A stretch of 63,990 nt of DNA from a virus: positions 1-63,990 of the IMG/VR virus record IMGVR_UViG_3300042479_000819, one strand, 5' to 3'. Below are positions 39,099 to 47,855 of this stretch, in pieces (the stretch's first letter is position 1; each line of letters begins with the position of its first letter). The position numbers were made by a program, and so were the translations under genes. Under the pieces are notes generated by a model. That model was given only the letters and a program-made list of their open reading frames with translations, was not told the origin of the DNA and searched no databases.

Positions 39099-41606
39099 AT
39101 GAGTTTTAATTATAAAAATCCTAAATCATCAGTTGTACTATCTGGGCCAAATTCAGTTAGGACAGATTCAAATACCGGAAGCAATTTTAGTTCATTCCAA
39201 GTTGGTGGTTTTTACGAGGTTTTTAAATTAAGTGATTTAAATTTTAACATACCAAGTGGTGCAACAGGGACAATATTATATTCAGGAAATACCATTCCCA
39301 TTGATTTTAGTTATAATGCACCAAACAATTTTCCAAATGTAGTCAATTTATATTCAGATGGGATTTCTTCTGGAAGGAGAAAACTTGGTATGATTGCTTA
39401 TGTTTATGAGAATAATAAGACATATCAATACCAAATACCAAACTATGAAACATTATTTAATAATGCTATAAATGTTGGTTCTGTTGTAAATATTGATTTT
39501 GGTTATCAGATATATGATAATACAGATGAAGGTAAATTATTGTTAAATGCTTGGACAGGGTCAACCATTGAAGGCATAAGTGGAGTAACAAGAGGGGATG
39601 CAAGATGGGTTGAGTTCAATCCAGAGATTTATATCACAGGTGGAACATATAGTTCAGGAGATACCACATTATATTTATATGATAGTTCAGGGAATACAAT
39701 ACCAATATCAGGGTTTAGCATTAGTATTAGTGGGGGAACAACGGGGACATCTGGAACAAGTGGTACATCTGGTGGTTTAGCAGGAACATCTGGAACAAGT
39801 GGCTCATCTGGTGATCCATTAACTGAATTAGAAATAACAGGAGTTCAGAATAATTCTAATAGAACATTTACAATATCTGAATCTGTTGATATAAGTAATC
39901 ATTTATTTTTTTATAATGGGCAATTGCAACAATATGGTGTAGATTATACCATATTATCAGGCACAACTTTAGTAATTGATAATGCTAATCCGCCACCAAC
40001 ACCAAATTGTATATTAAAGATATATGGTAGTGTTGTTATTGGTTTTAATGGAACATCTGGAACATCTGGAACAAGTGGTTCAAGTGGTTCATCTGGAACA
40101 AGTGGTTCATCTGGTAATCCATTAACTGAATTAGAAATAACAGGAGTTCAGAATAATTCTAATAGAACATTTACAATATCTGAATCTGTTGATATAGGTA
40201 ATCATTTATTTTTTTATAATGGGCAATTGCAACAATATGATGTAGATTATACCATATTGTCAGGTACAACTTTAGTAATCAATAATGCTAATCCACCACC
40301 AACACCAAATTGTATATTAAAGATATATGGTGGTGTTGTTATTGGTGTTAATGGTACATCAGGTACAAGTGGGAGTAATGGAACATCTGGAACAAGTGGT
40401 TCATCTGGCAGTTCAGGAACATCAGGCACAGAGGGAACAAGTGGTTCATCTGGAAGCAGCGGAACATCAGGTATAGATGGGACAAGTGGTTCATCTGGAA
40501 GCAGCGGAACATCAGGTATAGATGGAACATCAGGCACGTCAGGAACAAGTGGTACGTCAGGTAGTAGTGGGTTACAAGGTATAAGTGCAGGTCAAGTTTA
40601 TTATTTCAATGAAAGCCAAAATTCAGATGTTAATGGGTATAAAGCCCTATCAATTACTCCACTTGACACACCACAACAAAGTGTTGTTATATTAGTTCCA
40701 GGTAATTCAACAGGGACATTAGTTTCAGATTATATAACGCCTGAATTAGGTTTTTCTGTAATACCAGGTGGGACACAAAAATTTCATTTACATTTCTTAA
40801 AAACAAATCAAAATGATTTGATGGATGTTTATGTTGAGATACAATTGGCTAATTTTAGTGGACAAACAATTGGACCAATAATAACATCAAATGTTAGTCT
40901 TATAAATTGGTTAGATGGGTCAACACCAGTTGAGGCAAATGTTGATATAACTTTACCAACAACAACAATCAATCCAACTAATAGGATGATTGTTAGAATA
41001 TATCTTAATAATCAACAAGGTTCATCAAAAAATGTTACATATTATACAGAAGGGAATAGTAATTATTCATTTGTTTTAACATCTACTGGTGCAATAGGAG
41101 GAACAAGTGGTATTTCAGGTTCTAGTGGCTCATCAGGGACAAGTGGTTCATCTGGGAGTAGCGGTACATCTGGAACAAGTGGTTCATCTGGAACAAGTGT
41201 AGCACTTTATTTACTTGAAGCATATGCAGACGTTGTTTATACTTTACCAGGTAGTTTTACTAATGATACTTGTAGATATAGTATTGTGAATAATAGTGTA
41301 AATGTATCAAGTGCATGGTTTAATACTTCAACTTATACCTTTACACCACTAAAAGCAGGTTATTGGGAAATTGCGGCTAGTTATGATGTCTATAGAAATG
41401 GAGAAGCTAATATGGGAATACAAAAAAATGGCAGTACTATAGGAATAGCGGGTTCAATATCTTCAATAATACAACAAGTAAGAAAAATTTTATATCTAAA
41501 TGGCTCAACTGACTATGTAAATATTATTAATAATGGTTCTAATGCAAATGCAAGAACACAAGAAGTAACTAGGTCTTGGTTTCAAGCAATATGGTTAGGA
41601 GAATAA
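39099..41606 (+). CDS. Tail fibre with collagen-like repeats and C1q-like tip
   Basis: An 835-residue fibre. Residues 1-214 form an N-terminal attachment domain. Gly-X-Y repeats of the GTSGSSG type lie at about 215-240, 315-340, 417-490 and 668-698. Two nearly identical 76-residue domains (about 239-315 and 340-416, with HLFFYNGQLQQYGVDYTI) sit between them, and a third copy is in the fibre at 41748. Residues about 490-665 form a further beta domain. The last 130 residues (TFTPLKAGYWEIAASYDVYR, then IQKNGSTIG) resemble C1q-type trimeric tips. A trimeric fibre is likely. Confidence 0.75.
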   Translation: MSFNYKNPKSSVVLSGPNSVRTDSNTGSNFSSFQVGGFYEVFKLSDLNFNIPSGATGTILYSGNTIPIDFSYNAPNNFPNVVNLYSDGISSGRRKLGMIAYVYENNKTYQYQIPNYETLFNNAINVGSVVNIDFGYQIYDNTDEGKLLLNAWTGSTIEGISGVTRGDARWVEFNPEIYITGGTYSSGDTTLYLYDSSGNTIPISGFSISISGGTTGTSGTSGTSGGLAGTSGTSGSSGDPLTELEITGVQNNSNRTFTISESVDISNHLFFYNGQLQQYGVDYTILSGTTLVIDNANPPPTPNCILKIYGSVVIGFNGTSGTSGTSGSSGSSGTSGSSGNPLTELEITGVQNNSNRTFTISESVDIGNHLFFYNGQLQQYDVDYTILSGTTLVINNANPPPTPNCILKIYGGVVIGVNGTSGTSGSNGTSGTSGSSGSSGTSGTEGTSGSSGSSGTSGIDGTSGSSGSSGTSGIDGTSGTSGTSGTSGSSGLQGISAGQVYYFNESQNSDVNGYKALSITPLDTPQQSVVILVPGNSTGTLVSDYITPELGFSVIPGGTQKFHLHFLKTNQNDLMDVYVEIQLANFSGQTIGPIITSNVSLINWLDGSTPVEANVDITLPTTTINPTNRMIVRIYLNNQQGSSKNVTYYTEGNSNYSFVLTSTGAIGGTSGISGSSGSSGTSGSSGSSGTSGTSGSSGTSVALYLLEAYADVVYTLPGSFTNDTCRYSIVNNSVNVSSAWFNTSTYTFTPLKAGYWEIAASYDVYRNGEANMGIQKNGSTIGIAGSISSIIQQVRKILYLNGSTDYVNIINNGSNANARTQEVTRSWFQAIWLGE
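39816..40043 (+). repeat. 228-base repeat, copy 1
   Basis: Encodes the first FYNGQLQQ domain. By eye it differs from copy 2 (40119-40346) at about eight positions, so the duplication is recent or kept alike by gene conversion. Confidence 0.9.
40119..40346 (+). repeat. 228-base repeat, copy 2
   Basis: Second copy of the domain-encoding unit, offset 303 bases from copy 1 and about 96% identical by eye. Confidence 0.9.
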
Positions 41607-41628
41607 TATTTAAAGATATAGAATACTA

Positions 41629-41676
41629 TTTTTTATAAAGTAAGTGTTTTAGTATATATGTTTTTTTTATAAAGTA
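41629..41676 (+). repeat. Direct repeat upstream of the large fibre gene
   Basis: TTTTTTATAAAGTA occurs at 41629-41642 and again at 41663-41676, in the gap before the fibre gene at 41748. Possible regulatory repeat. Confidence 0.5.
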
Positions 41677-41695
41677 TATAATAATTTTATATTTT

Positions 41696-41713
41696 AGGTT
41701 TTTTTTAAAACCT
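41696..41713. promoter_or_regulatory. Small hairpin upstream of the fibre gene
   Basis: AGGTTTT-TTTT-AAAACCT forms a seven-base-pair stem with a four-base loop, just before the TATTTATG element. It is not followed by a T tract, so its role is unclear. Confidence 0.35.
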
Positions 41714-41718
41714 TAAAG

Positions 41719-41726
41719 TATTTATG
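41719..41726 (+). promoter_or_regulatory. TATTTATG octamer before the large fibre gene
   Basis: TATTTATG ends 21 bases before the ATG at 41748; a one-base variant of the shared TATTTATA motif. Confidence 0.4.
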
Positions 41727-41747
41727 TATAAGTAAAAAAATAATAAT

Positions 41748-44700
41748 ATGCCAACTAGATTAAATATTTATGGTCAGGCCATTTCAACAACGAAGAAAAG
41801 GCCGTGTATTGTTGCAACAACAGGTCATATAGTACTATCTGGAGCAACAACACCAACATCAATTGATGGGATTAATATTGATGTTAATGATAGAATACTG
41901 GTGTGGCAACAAAATTCGCCACAAAATAATGGAATATACAAATTAGAAACATCAGAATTATTAAGCCGTGATTATGATTTTAATATCAGTGACGATGTTT
42001 ATACTGGTGTTGAGGTTTTGGTATTATCAGGATTAACATATTCTGGTAAAACATTTTATTTAACAACAACAGATGAGATAACAATTGGAAGTAGTTTATT
42101 AACATTTGATATTCTTGCTGGTCAAAATGGAACAAGCGGAAGTTCAGGAACAAGTGGTTCATCAGGAACAAGTGGCTCATCTGGAACAAGCGGAAGTTCA
42201 GGAACAAGTGGCTCATCTGGAACAAGTGGAAGTTCAGGAACAAGTGGCTCATCAGGAACAAGTGGAAGTTCAGGAACAAGTGGAAGTTCAGGAACAAGTG
42301 GTTCATCTGGAACAAGTGGCTCATCAGGAACAAGTGGAAGTTCAGGAACAAGTGGAAGTTCAGGTACAAGTGGTTCATCAGGTACAAGCGGAAGTTCAGG
42401 AACAAGTGGCTCATCAGGAACAAGTGGAAGTTCAGGAACAAGTGGAAGTTCAGGAACAAGTGGAAGTTCAGGTACAAGCGGAAGTTCAGGAACAAGTGGT
42501 TCATCAGGAACAAGTGGAAGTTCAGGAACAAGTGGAAGTTCAGGAACAAGTGGAAGTTCAGGAACAAGTGGTTCATCTGGAACAAGTGGAAGTTCAGGAA
42601 CAAGTGGTTCATCAGGTACAAGCGGAAGTTCAGGAACAAGTGGTTCATCTGGAACAAGCGGTTCATCTGGAACAAGCGGAAGTTCAGGTACAAGTGGAAG
42701 TTCTGGAACAAGTGGAAGTTCAGGTACAAGCGGAAGTTCAGGAACAAGTGGTTCATCTGGAACAAGCGGTTCATCTGGAACAAGCGGAAGTTCAGGTACA
42801 AGTGGAAGTTCTGGAACAAGTGGAAGTTCAGGAACAAGTGGTTCATCAGGTACAAGTGGCTCATCTGGAACAAGCGGTTCATCAGGTACAAGTGGTTCAT
42901 CTGGAACAAGCGGAAGTTCAGGAACAAGTGGAAGTTCAGGAACAAGTGGAAGTTCAGGAACAAGTGGAAGTTCAGGAACAAGTGGAAGTTCAGGAACAAG
43001 TGGCTCATCAGGTACAAGTGGCTCATCAGGTACAAGTGGCTCATCTGGAACAAGCGGAAGTTCAGGAACAAGTGGAAGTTCAGGAACAAGTGGAAGTTCA
43101 GGAACAAGTGGAAGTTCAGGAACAAGTGGCTCATCAGGTACAAGTGGCTCATCTGGAACAAGCGGAAGTTCAGGTACAAGTGGAAGTTCAGGAACAAGTG
43201 GAAGTTCAGGAACAAGTGGCTCATCAGGTACAAGCGGTTCATCAGGTACAAGCGGAAGTTCAGGAACAAGTGGCTCATCAGGAACAAGTGGCTCATCTGG
43301 AACAAGCGGAAGTTCAGGAACAAGCGGAAGTTCAGGTACAAGTGGAAGTTCAGGAACAAGTGGCTCATCTGGAACAAGTGGCTCATCTGGAACAAGCGGT
43401 TCATCAGGTACAAGTGGTTCATCTGGAACAAGCGGAAGTTCAGGAACAAGTGGTTCATCTGGAACAAGCGGAAGTTCAGGAACAAGTGGTTCATCTGGAA
43501 CAAGCGGAAGTTCAGGAACAAGTGGTTCATCTGGAACAAGTGGTACTGATGGAACAAGTGGCTCATCTGGAACAAGTGGCTCATCTGGAACAAGTGGCTC
43601 ATCTGGAACAAGCGGTTCATCAGGTACAAGCGGAAGTTCAGGAACAAGTGGTTCATCTGGAACAAGTGGTACTGATGGAACAAGTGGCTCATCTGGAACA
43701 AGTGGAAGTTCAGGAACAAGTGGCTCATCTGGAACAAGTGGCTCATCTGGAACAAGCGGTTCATCAGGTACAAGTGGTTCATCTGGAACAAGCGGAAGTT
43801 CAGGAACAAGTGGTTCATCTGGAACAAGTGGTACTGATGGAACAAGTGGCTCATCTGGAACAAGTGGAAGTTCAGGAACAAGTGGCTCATCTGGAACAAG
43901 CGGAAGTTCAGGAACAAGTGGAAGTTCAGGAACAAGTGGTTCATCTGGAACAAGCGGAAGTTCAGGTACAAGTGGAACAGCAGGAACAAGTGGAACAAGT
44001 CCATCAATAGTAGAATTATCTATTTCAGGTGCAACAAATGGGTCAAATAGAACATTTACCATTTCTCAAGAAATTGACCAAGAGGCTAGTTTATTCTTTG
44101 TTAATGGTCAATTACAACAATATGGTGATGATTATACCATTGCTGGAAATCAATTAACAATTGACTCAGAAAACCCAGCACCAACATCAACATACATATT
44201 AAAATTATTTGGCGGTGGTATTCTTTTTGGTATCAATGGAACAAGTGGAACATCAGCCTTTATTACCTCATCAGCATCAACACCATCACCAATAGATGCA
44301 AATTCAATGTGTTTTTGGTTTGACACAGTAAATTTAGAGCCAATGGTTTCTTATTGTGGGTATAGTGGAGCAGCTTCATGGTCAGCAGGGGGTGCATTGA
44401 TAACAGGAAACCAGCAATTTGCAGGAGCAGGAACACAGAATGAAGGACTTGTATTTGGAGGTACTGGTCCTGTATCTTGCACTGAAGAATATAATGGCAC
44501 ATCTTGGTCAACAGGTGGTGCATTAGCAACAGCAAGATGTGGTTTAGCAGGAGCAGGAACACAAAATGTAGGACTTGCTTTTGGTGGACATAGTTCATAT
44601 GGTTCTTGCACAGAAGAATATAATGGTACATCTTGGTCAGCAGGAGGTGCATTAGCAACAGCAAGACGATTTTTAGCAGGAGCAGGAACACAGAATGCAG

Positions 44701-45698
44701 CGCTTGCAGCAGGAGGTACTTATCCAATAACGTCTTGCACAGAAGAATACAATGGTACATCTTGGTCAGAAGGAGGTGCATTAGCAACAGCAAGATGTGG
44801 TTTAGCAGGAGCAGGATCACAGAATGCAGGACTTGCATTTGGAGGTAATGGTCCTTTATCTTGCACAGAAGAATATAATGGTACATCTTGGTCAGCAGGT
44901 GGTGTATTAATAGTTGCAAGAAGATTATTAGCAGGAGCAGGAACACAAAACGCAGGACTTGCATTTGGAGGAACTCCATCAGGATCTTGCACAGAAGAAT
45001 ACAATGGCACATTATGGTCAGCAGGAGGTGCACTGATAACAGGAAGACAAAATTTGGCTGGAGCAGGAATACAGAATGCAGCGCTTGCAGCAGGAGGTGG
45101 TTATGGATCATTAACTTGCACCGAAGAATACTCAGCACCAATAGTTTTGATTGATAGTTCAGGTACAGGAACACCAGGTGCAAGTGGAAGTTCAGGAACA
45201 AGTGGTGCAGCAGGAAGTAGTGGCACATCAGGTGCATCTGGAACAAGTGGTTCGTCTGGAACAAGTGGTTCTAATGCTGGAATAACATCATATACAAACC
45301 CAGTTGATAATAGGGTATTAACCTCAGTATCATCAACGTCAATAAATGCTGAAGCCAACTTAACTTTTGATGGTAGTGTTTTAACTGTTACAGGAACTAT
45401 AACAGAAACATCAACAGAAAAAGTAAAAGAAAATATAGAAGAAATTAGTAATCCTTTAGAGATTGTGAAAAAATTAAGAGGAGTAGAATATAACAAAATA
45501 GGTAATTCTATAAAAGAAATTGGTTTAATTGCAGAGGAAGTAGATAAAGTGCTACCACAAGTGGTAATAAAAGATTATGAAGGTAAACCAGCATCTGTCT
45601 CATATTCAAGAATAACAGCAATATTAATTGAAGCAATAAAAATACAGAATAAACAAATTGAAAATTTAACAAAAAGGATTGAAGTATTAGAAAAATAA
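41748..45698 (+). CDS. Long tail fibre: GTSGSS stalk, kelch domain, S74 chaperone
   Basis: A 1316-residue fibre. Order: N-terminal attachment domain (1-126); Gly-X-Y stalk of about 104 GTSGSS units (127-750); a 76-residue FVNGQLQQ domain shared with the fibre at 39099; six kelch-type repeats (about 877-1127, each like WSAGGALATAR ... GLAFGG ... CTEEYNGTS); a short second GSSGTSG stretch; and a C-terminal peptidase S74/endosialidase chaperone (about 1217-1316: STEKVKENIEEIS, LRGVEYNK, GLIAEEVDKVLP, coiled coil at the end). S74 domains trimerise fibres and cleave themselves off, so the mature fibre probably ends with the kelch and short stalk. Two-thirds of stalk residues are Ser or Thr, making it a candidate O-glycosylation target. 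Confidence 0.85.
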   Translation: MPTRLNIYGQAISTTKKRPCIVATTGHIVLSGATTPTSIDGINIDVNDRILVWQQNSPQNNGIYKLETSELLSRDYDFNISDDVYTGVEVLVLSGLTYSGKTFYLTTTDEITIGSSLLTFDILAGQNGTSGSSGTSGSSGTSGSSGTSGSSGTSGSSGTSGSSGTSGSSGTSGSSGTSGSSGTSGSSGTSGSSGTSGSSGTSGSSGTSGSSGTSGSSGTSGSSGTSGSSGTSGSSGTSGSSGTSGSSGTSGSSGTSGSSGTSGSSGTSGSSGTSGSSGTSGSSGTSGSSGTSGSSGTSGSSGTSGSSGTSGSSGTSGSSGTSGSSGTSGSSGTSGSSGTSGSSGTSGSSGTSGSSGTSGSSGTSGSSGTSGSSGTSGSSGTSGSSGTSGSSGTSGSSGTSGSSGTSGSSGTSGSSGTSGSSGTSGSSGTSGSSGTSGSSGTSGSSGTSGSSGTSGSSGTSGSSGTSGSSGTSGSSGTSGSSGTSGSSGTSGSSGTSGSSGTSGSSGTSGSSGTSGSSGTSGSSGTSGSSGTSGSSGTSGSSGTSGSSGTSGSSGTSGSSGTSGSSGTSGSSGTSGSSGTSGSSGTSGSSGTSGSSGTSGTDGTSGSSGTSGSSGTSGSSGTSGSSGTSGSSGTSGSSGTSGTDGTSGSSGTSGSSGTSGSSGTSGSSGTSGSSGTSGSSGTSGSSGTSGSSGTSGTDGTSGSSGTSGSSGTSGSSGTSGSSGTSGSSGTSGSSGTSGSSGTSGTAGTSGTSPSIVELSISGATNGSNRTFTISQEIDQEASLFFVNGQLQQYGDDYTIAGNQLTIDSENPAPTSTYILKLFGGGILFGINGTSGTSAFITSSASTPSPIDANSMCFWFDTVNLEPMVSYCGYSGAASWSAGGALITGNQQFAGAGTQNEGLVFGGTGPVSCTEEYNGTSWSTGGALATARCGLAGAGTQNVGLAFGGHSSYGSCTEEYNGTSWSAGGALATARRFLAGAGTQNAALAAGGTYPITSCTEEYNGTSWSEGGALATARCGLAGAGSQNAGLAFGGNGPLSCTEEYNGTSWSAGGVLIVARRLLAGAGTQNAGLAFGGTPSGSCTEEYNGTLWSAGGALITGRQNLAGAGIQNAALAAGGGYGSLTCTEEYSAPIVLIDSSGTGTPGASGSSGTSGAAGSSGTSGASGTSGSSGTSGSNAGITSYTNPVDNRVLTSVSSTSINAEANLTFDGSVLTVTGTITETSTEKVKENIEEISNPLEIVKKLRGVEYNKIGNSIKEIGLIAEEVDKVLPQVVIKDYEGKPASVSYSRITAILIEAIKIQNKQIENLTKRIEVLEK
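42129..44000 (+). repeat. About 104 tandem copies of an 18-base repeat
   Basis: Unit GGAACAAGTGGAAGTTCA, encoding GTSGSS, with synonymous variants of the Ser-Ser codons (AGTTCA, TCATCA, TCATCT) and of the Gly and second Ser codons. Three units carry GTD instead (43542, 43668 and 43830), spaced by exactly 7 and 9 units. A 6-unit (108-base) duplication marked by the rare AGTTCT variant is visible near 42701 and 42809. The array is expected to expand and contract by recombination. Confidence 0.95.
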
Positions 45699-45703
45699 TA
45701 CTA

Positions 45704-45711
45704 TATTTATA
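45704..45711 (+). promoter_or_regulatory. TATTTATA octamer before 45727
   Basis: Exact TATTTATA ending 15 bases before the ATG at 45727, in a 28-base gap after the fibre gene. Confidence 0.5.
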
Positions 45712-45726
45712 TTAAATCAAAAAAAC

Positions 45727-45969
45727 ATGAAAAAGTATTATCAAGTAGAAAATTATGGACATGGGTTTATTACCCACCAAGAAAATGAAACTGCACATAT
45801 TGCTGGTTATCCTGGCAACATTTGGGTTACAGAAAACACAACATGGGCACAAAGAGTGAGTGCTGTTGAAAAGACAAAAGAGCAGGCTCAAGTAATTGTT
45901 GATGCTGCTGTTGCATCTTCATATACACCACCTAATAGCACAACTCCACCACCAATAATTTTACCTTAA
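45727..45969 (+). CDS. Small protein of unknown function beside the fibre (80 aa)
   Basis: It begins MKKYYQVENYGHGFITHQE and continues with an aromatic, strand-rich half (GYPGNIWVTENTTW) and a helical half, then ends in a Pro-rich tail (PPNSTTPPPIILP). No family recognised. With its own promoter-like element it heads the run containing the oxygenase genes. A fibre-assembly or fibre-attached role would fit its position but is unproved. Confidence 0.6.
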   Translation: MKKYYQVENYGHGFITHQENETAHIAGYPGNIWVTENTTWAQRVSAVEKTKEQAQVIVDAAVASSYTPPNSTTPPPIILP

Positions 45970-45980
45970 AAAAAAAGTAC

Positions 45981-46661
45981 ATGAATAAAGAATTGCAAAT
46001 CACAGAAGATTTAAGAGAAATTATTAGTGTTTTAAATGATGAGGACGCACAAACCATTTTATCATTAAAAGATGAATTAATGGATAATTGGCAAAAAAAA
46101 CAAATATTTAGAACTGAAACCGAAATGAGAGTTTCGGTTCTAAATGATGCCAAACATCCAACAAATGCTTCAAAGTATTGGCAATCAGTTAGGGAAATGT
46201 CAGCACATTTTGATGCCTTAATGAATTTAAGTTTTGATTTAAGAAAAAACACAGTTGATAAATTAAGACTTGATAAGAAGGTTCAAGATTTGTTAGAGGA
46301 TGAAGAACTTAATAGATTTGATATTATGGAAGCAAACATTGATTTGGACCGCAACATCTATGATAGAAATTGTATGTTGCAAGTTTCCAAGGATAGAGTT
46401 AGAGAGTTAAGTACGTGGAGTAAGATTAAATCTGAATTAGACAACGAAACTTTTGACACTAAAAATGTTAATACTCATCAAGCAGAATCGCTTCACAGGT
46501 ATTTTGAGAATAGGGTTAAATCATTAAATGATGCATCAGCTCCAGGAGAAATAATGAATGCTATGGGTCCATATTTATCATTCAATAGAATGAAGAATGA
46601 GGAAGGTACATTATTAAATTTTTTAGGAGAAGTTCCAGAAGACAAGAAGAAATTAAATTAA
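45981..46661 (+). CDS. Helical protein of unknown function (226 aa)
   Basis: An all-helical charged protein (MNKELQITEDLREIISVLND, then TEMRVSVLNDAKHPTNASKY), with probable coiled coils at about 85-150 and no membrane segment. It lies 11 bases after the small gene and 3 bases before the first oxygenase. From memory, similar uncharacterised proteins accompany 2-oxoglutarate oxygenase genes in aquatic phages; this could not be checked. Function unknown. Confidence 0.6.
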   Translation: MNKELQITEDLREIISVLNDEDAQTILSLKDELMDNWQKKQIFRTETEMRVSVLNDAKHPTNASKYWQSVREMSAHFDALMNLSFDLRKNTVDKLRLDKKVQDLLEDEELNRFDIMEANIDLDRNIYDRNCMLQVSKDRVRELSTWSKIKSELDNETFDTKNVNTHQAESLHRYFENRVKSLNDASAPGEIMNAMGPYLSFNRMKNEEGTLLNFLGEVPEDKKKLN

Positions 46662-46664
46662 TTT

Positions 46665-47249
46665 ATGACTAATTTTATTTACACAAAAAACAATGCACTA
46701 TCAGGAAATGTTTGCCTTAATTTAATAAAGGCTTTTGAAGAATCTGATTTAAAACAACCAGGTGTTCTTTATGGCCCAGAGGGTATTTCATCTGATAGTG
46801 ATAAGAAATCAACCGACATCACATTTGATCCCTCTTTTATGAATAAAGAACCTTGGTCTTTATTATTGGAGGATGTTATTGTTTCAGTTAAAACTGGTGT
46901 GTTAGATTATTTAAATAGGCATTCAACTGCAATGTCAAAAATGGATCCTATTGATTTATATACATATTTTAATATGCAAAAATATGAACCAAATGAAGGG
47001 TTTTTTGGTTGGCATTGTGAGAGAGCTGGTATAAAGCATTCTGACAGATTATTGGTTTGGATGGTTTATTTAAATACTTTGACAGATAGAGGTGAAACTG
47101 AATTTTTTTATCAGCAACACTTTGAAAGACCAGAGAGAGGGAAACTTGTCATTTGGCCATCAGATTGGTCTCATTTGCATAGAGGTGTTCCATCACCTAC
47201 TGAAACTAAATACATCCTAACTGGGTGGTTCACACATATAAAGAATTAA
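46665..47249 (+). CDS. 2-oxoglutarate/Fe(II) oxygenase, prolyl-hydroxylase-like
   Basis: A 194-residue double-stranded beta-helix oxygenase that would hydroxylate a substrate with Fe(II), O2 and 2-oxoglutarate. The core is QKYEPNEGFFGWHCERAG (residues about 105-122; WHCE supplies His and an acidic Fe ligand in HxE form), LLVWMVYLNT, GETEFFYQQ, then KLVIWPSDWSHLHRG with the distal His, and TKYILTGW whose Lys should bind 2-oxoglutarate. It is first of three oxygenase-like genes followed by a sulfotransferase, all closely packed. The substrate is unknown: proteins such as Pro-containing linkers, or a small molecule or glycan. Confidence 0.75.
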   Translation: MTNFIYTKNNALSGNVCLNLIKAFEESDLKQPGVLYGPEGISSDSDKKSTDITFDPSFMNKEPWSLLLEDVIVSVKTGVLDYLNRHSTAMSKMDPIDLYTYFNMQKYEPNEGFFGWHCERAGIKHSDRLLVWMVYLNTLTDRGETEFFYQQHFERPERGKLVIWPSDWSHLHRGVPSPTETKYILTGWFTHIKN

Positions 47250-47252
47250 TTT

Positions 47253-47855
47253 ATGGATTTTTCTATACATGAGGAGACATGGTTTTCCACACCTATATGG
47301 GAGGCAGAAGTTAAGAACATTGATAATAATGAAATAAAGGATTATTGTTTGTGGTTAAGGGATAACACAAAAGGTGCATTCATCTCAAATAGAGGTGGTT
47401 GGCATAGTAGTGAGATTGTTTTACCATTACCAAATGAATTAATGTCATTATTTAATAATCTTGAATTATTTGCTAATGAACAATGCTACAAACATCTAGG
47501 TGTGGGAAACTTAAAATTGGGTAATTTTTGGGTTAACATAAACACCAATGGGTCATACAATCTTTTGCATGACCATCAAAATAGTATATTATCTGGTGTA
47601 TATTATGTTTCTGTTCCATATGATAATATGGGAGACTTGGTATTACATAGAGGTGATACAGCAGAATATTTTTTGAAGTCAGATGTTGAGAGGGTTAGCA
47701 CAAAGACAAATTCTTTTGTTGCAGTAAAGAAGCCCATTGAATCTTTATTTTACATTTTTCCTAGTTGGGTTAGACATCATGTTGAATCAAACTATTCAGA
47801 TGGTGAGAGAATATCAATTGCATTTAATTTTATACAAGACAAGAAGAAAATATGA
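47253..47855 (+). CDS. 2OG-Fe(II) oxygenase-family protein (type 5)
   Basis: A 200-residue protein like the second group of 2-oxoglutarate oxygenases often seen in phages: LGNFWVNINTNGSYNLLHDH with probable Fe-binding His, SGVYYVSVPYDNMGDLVLHRG, then FYIFPSWVRHHVESN with the distal His, and ERISIAFNF with the Arg expected to bind the cosubstrate. It is three bases downstream of the first oxygenase and overlaps the next gene by ATGA. Enzyme activity is inferred from the motif pattern; the substrate is unknown. Confidence 0.75.
   Translation: MDFSIHEETWFSTPIWEAEVKNIDNNEIKDYCLWLRDNTKGAFISNRGGWHSSEIVLPLPNELMSLFNNLELFANEQCYKHLGVGNLKLGNFWVNINTNGSYNLLHDHQNSILSGVYYVSVPYDNMGDLVLHRGDTAEYFLKSDVERVSTKTNSFVAVKKPIESLFYIFPSWVRHHVESNYSDGERISIAFNFIQDKKKI

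Noticed and set aside
42129-44000. CRISPR array
   Set aside because: The repeats are contiguous, coding and lack spacers; no cas genes are present.
41986-44062. Very long open frames on the minus strand and a second + frame across the fibre repeat (600-670 residues each)
   Set aside because: They arise because the 18-base unit has no stop in those frames. Their products are simple repeats and no start or promoter signal supports them.
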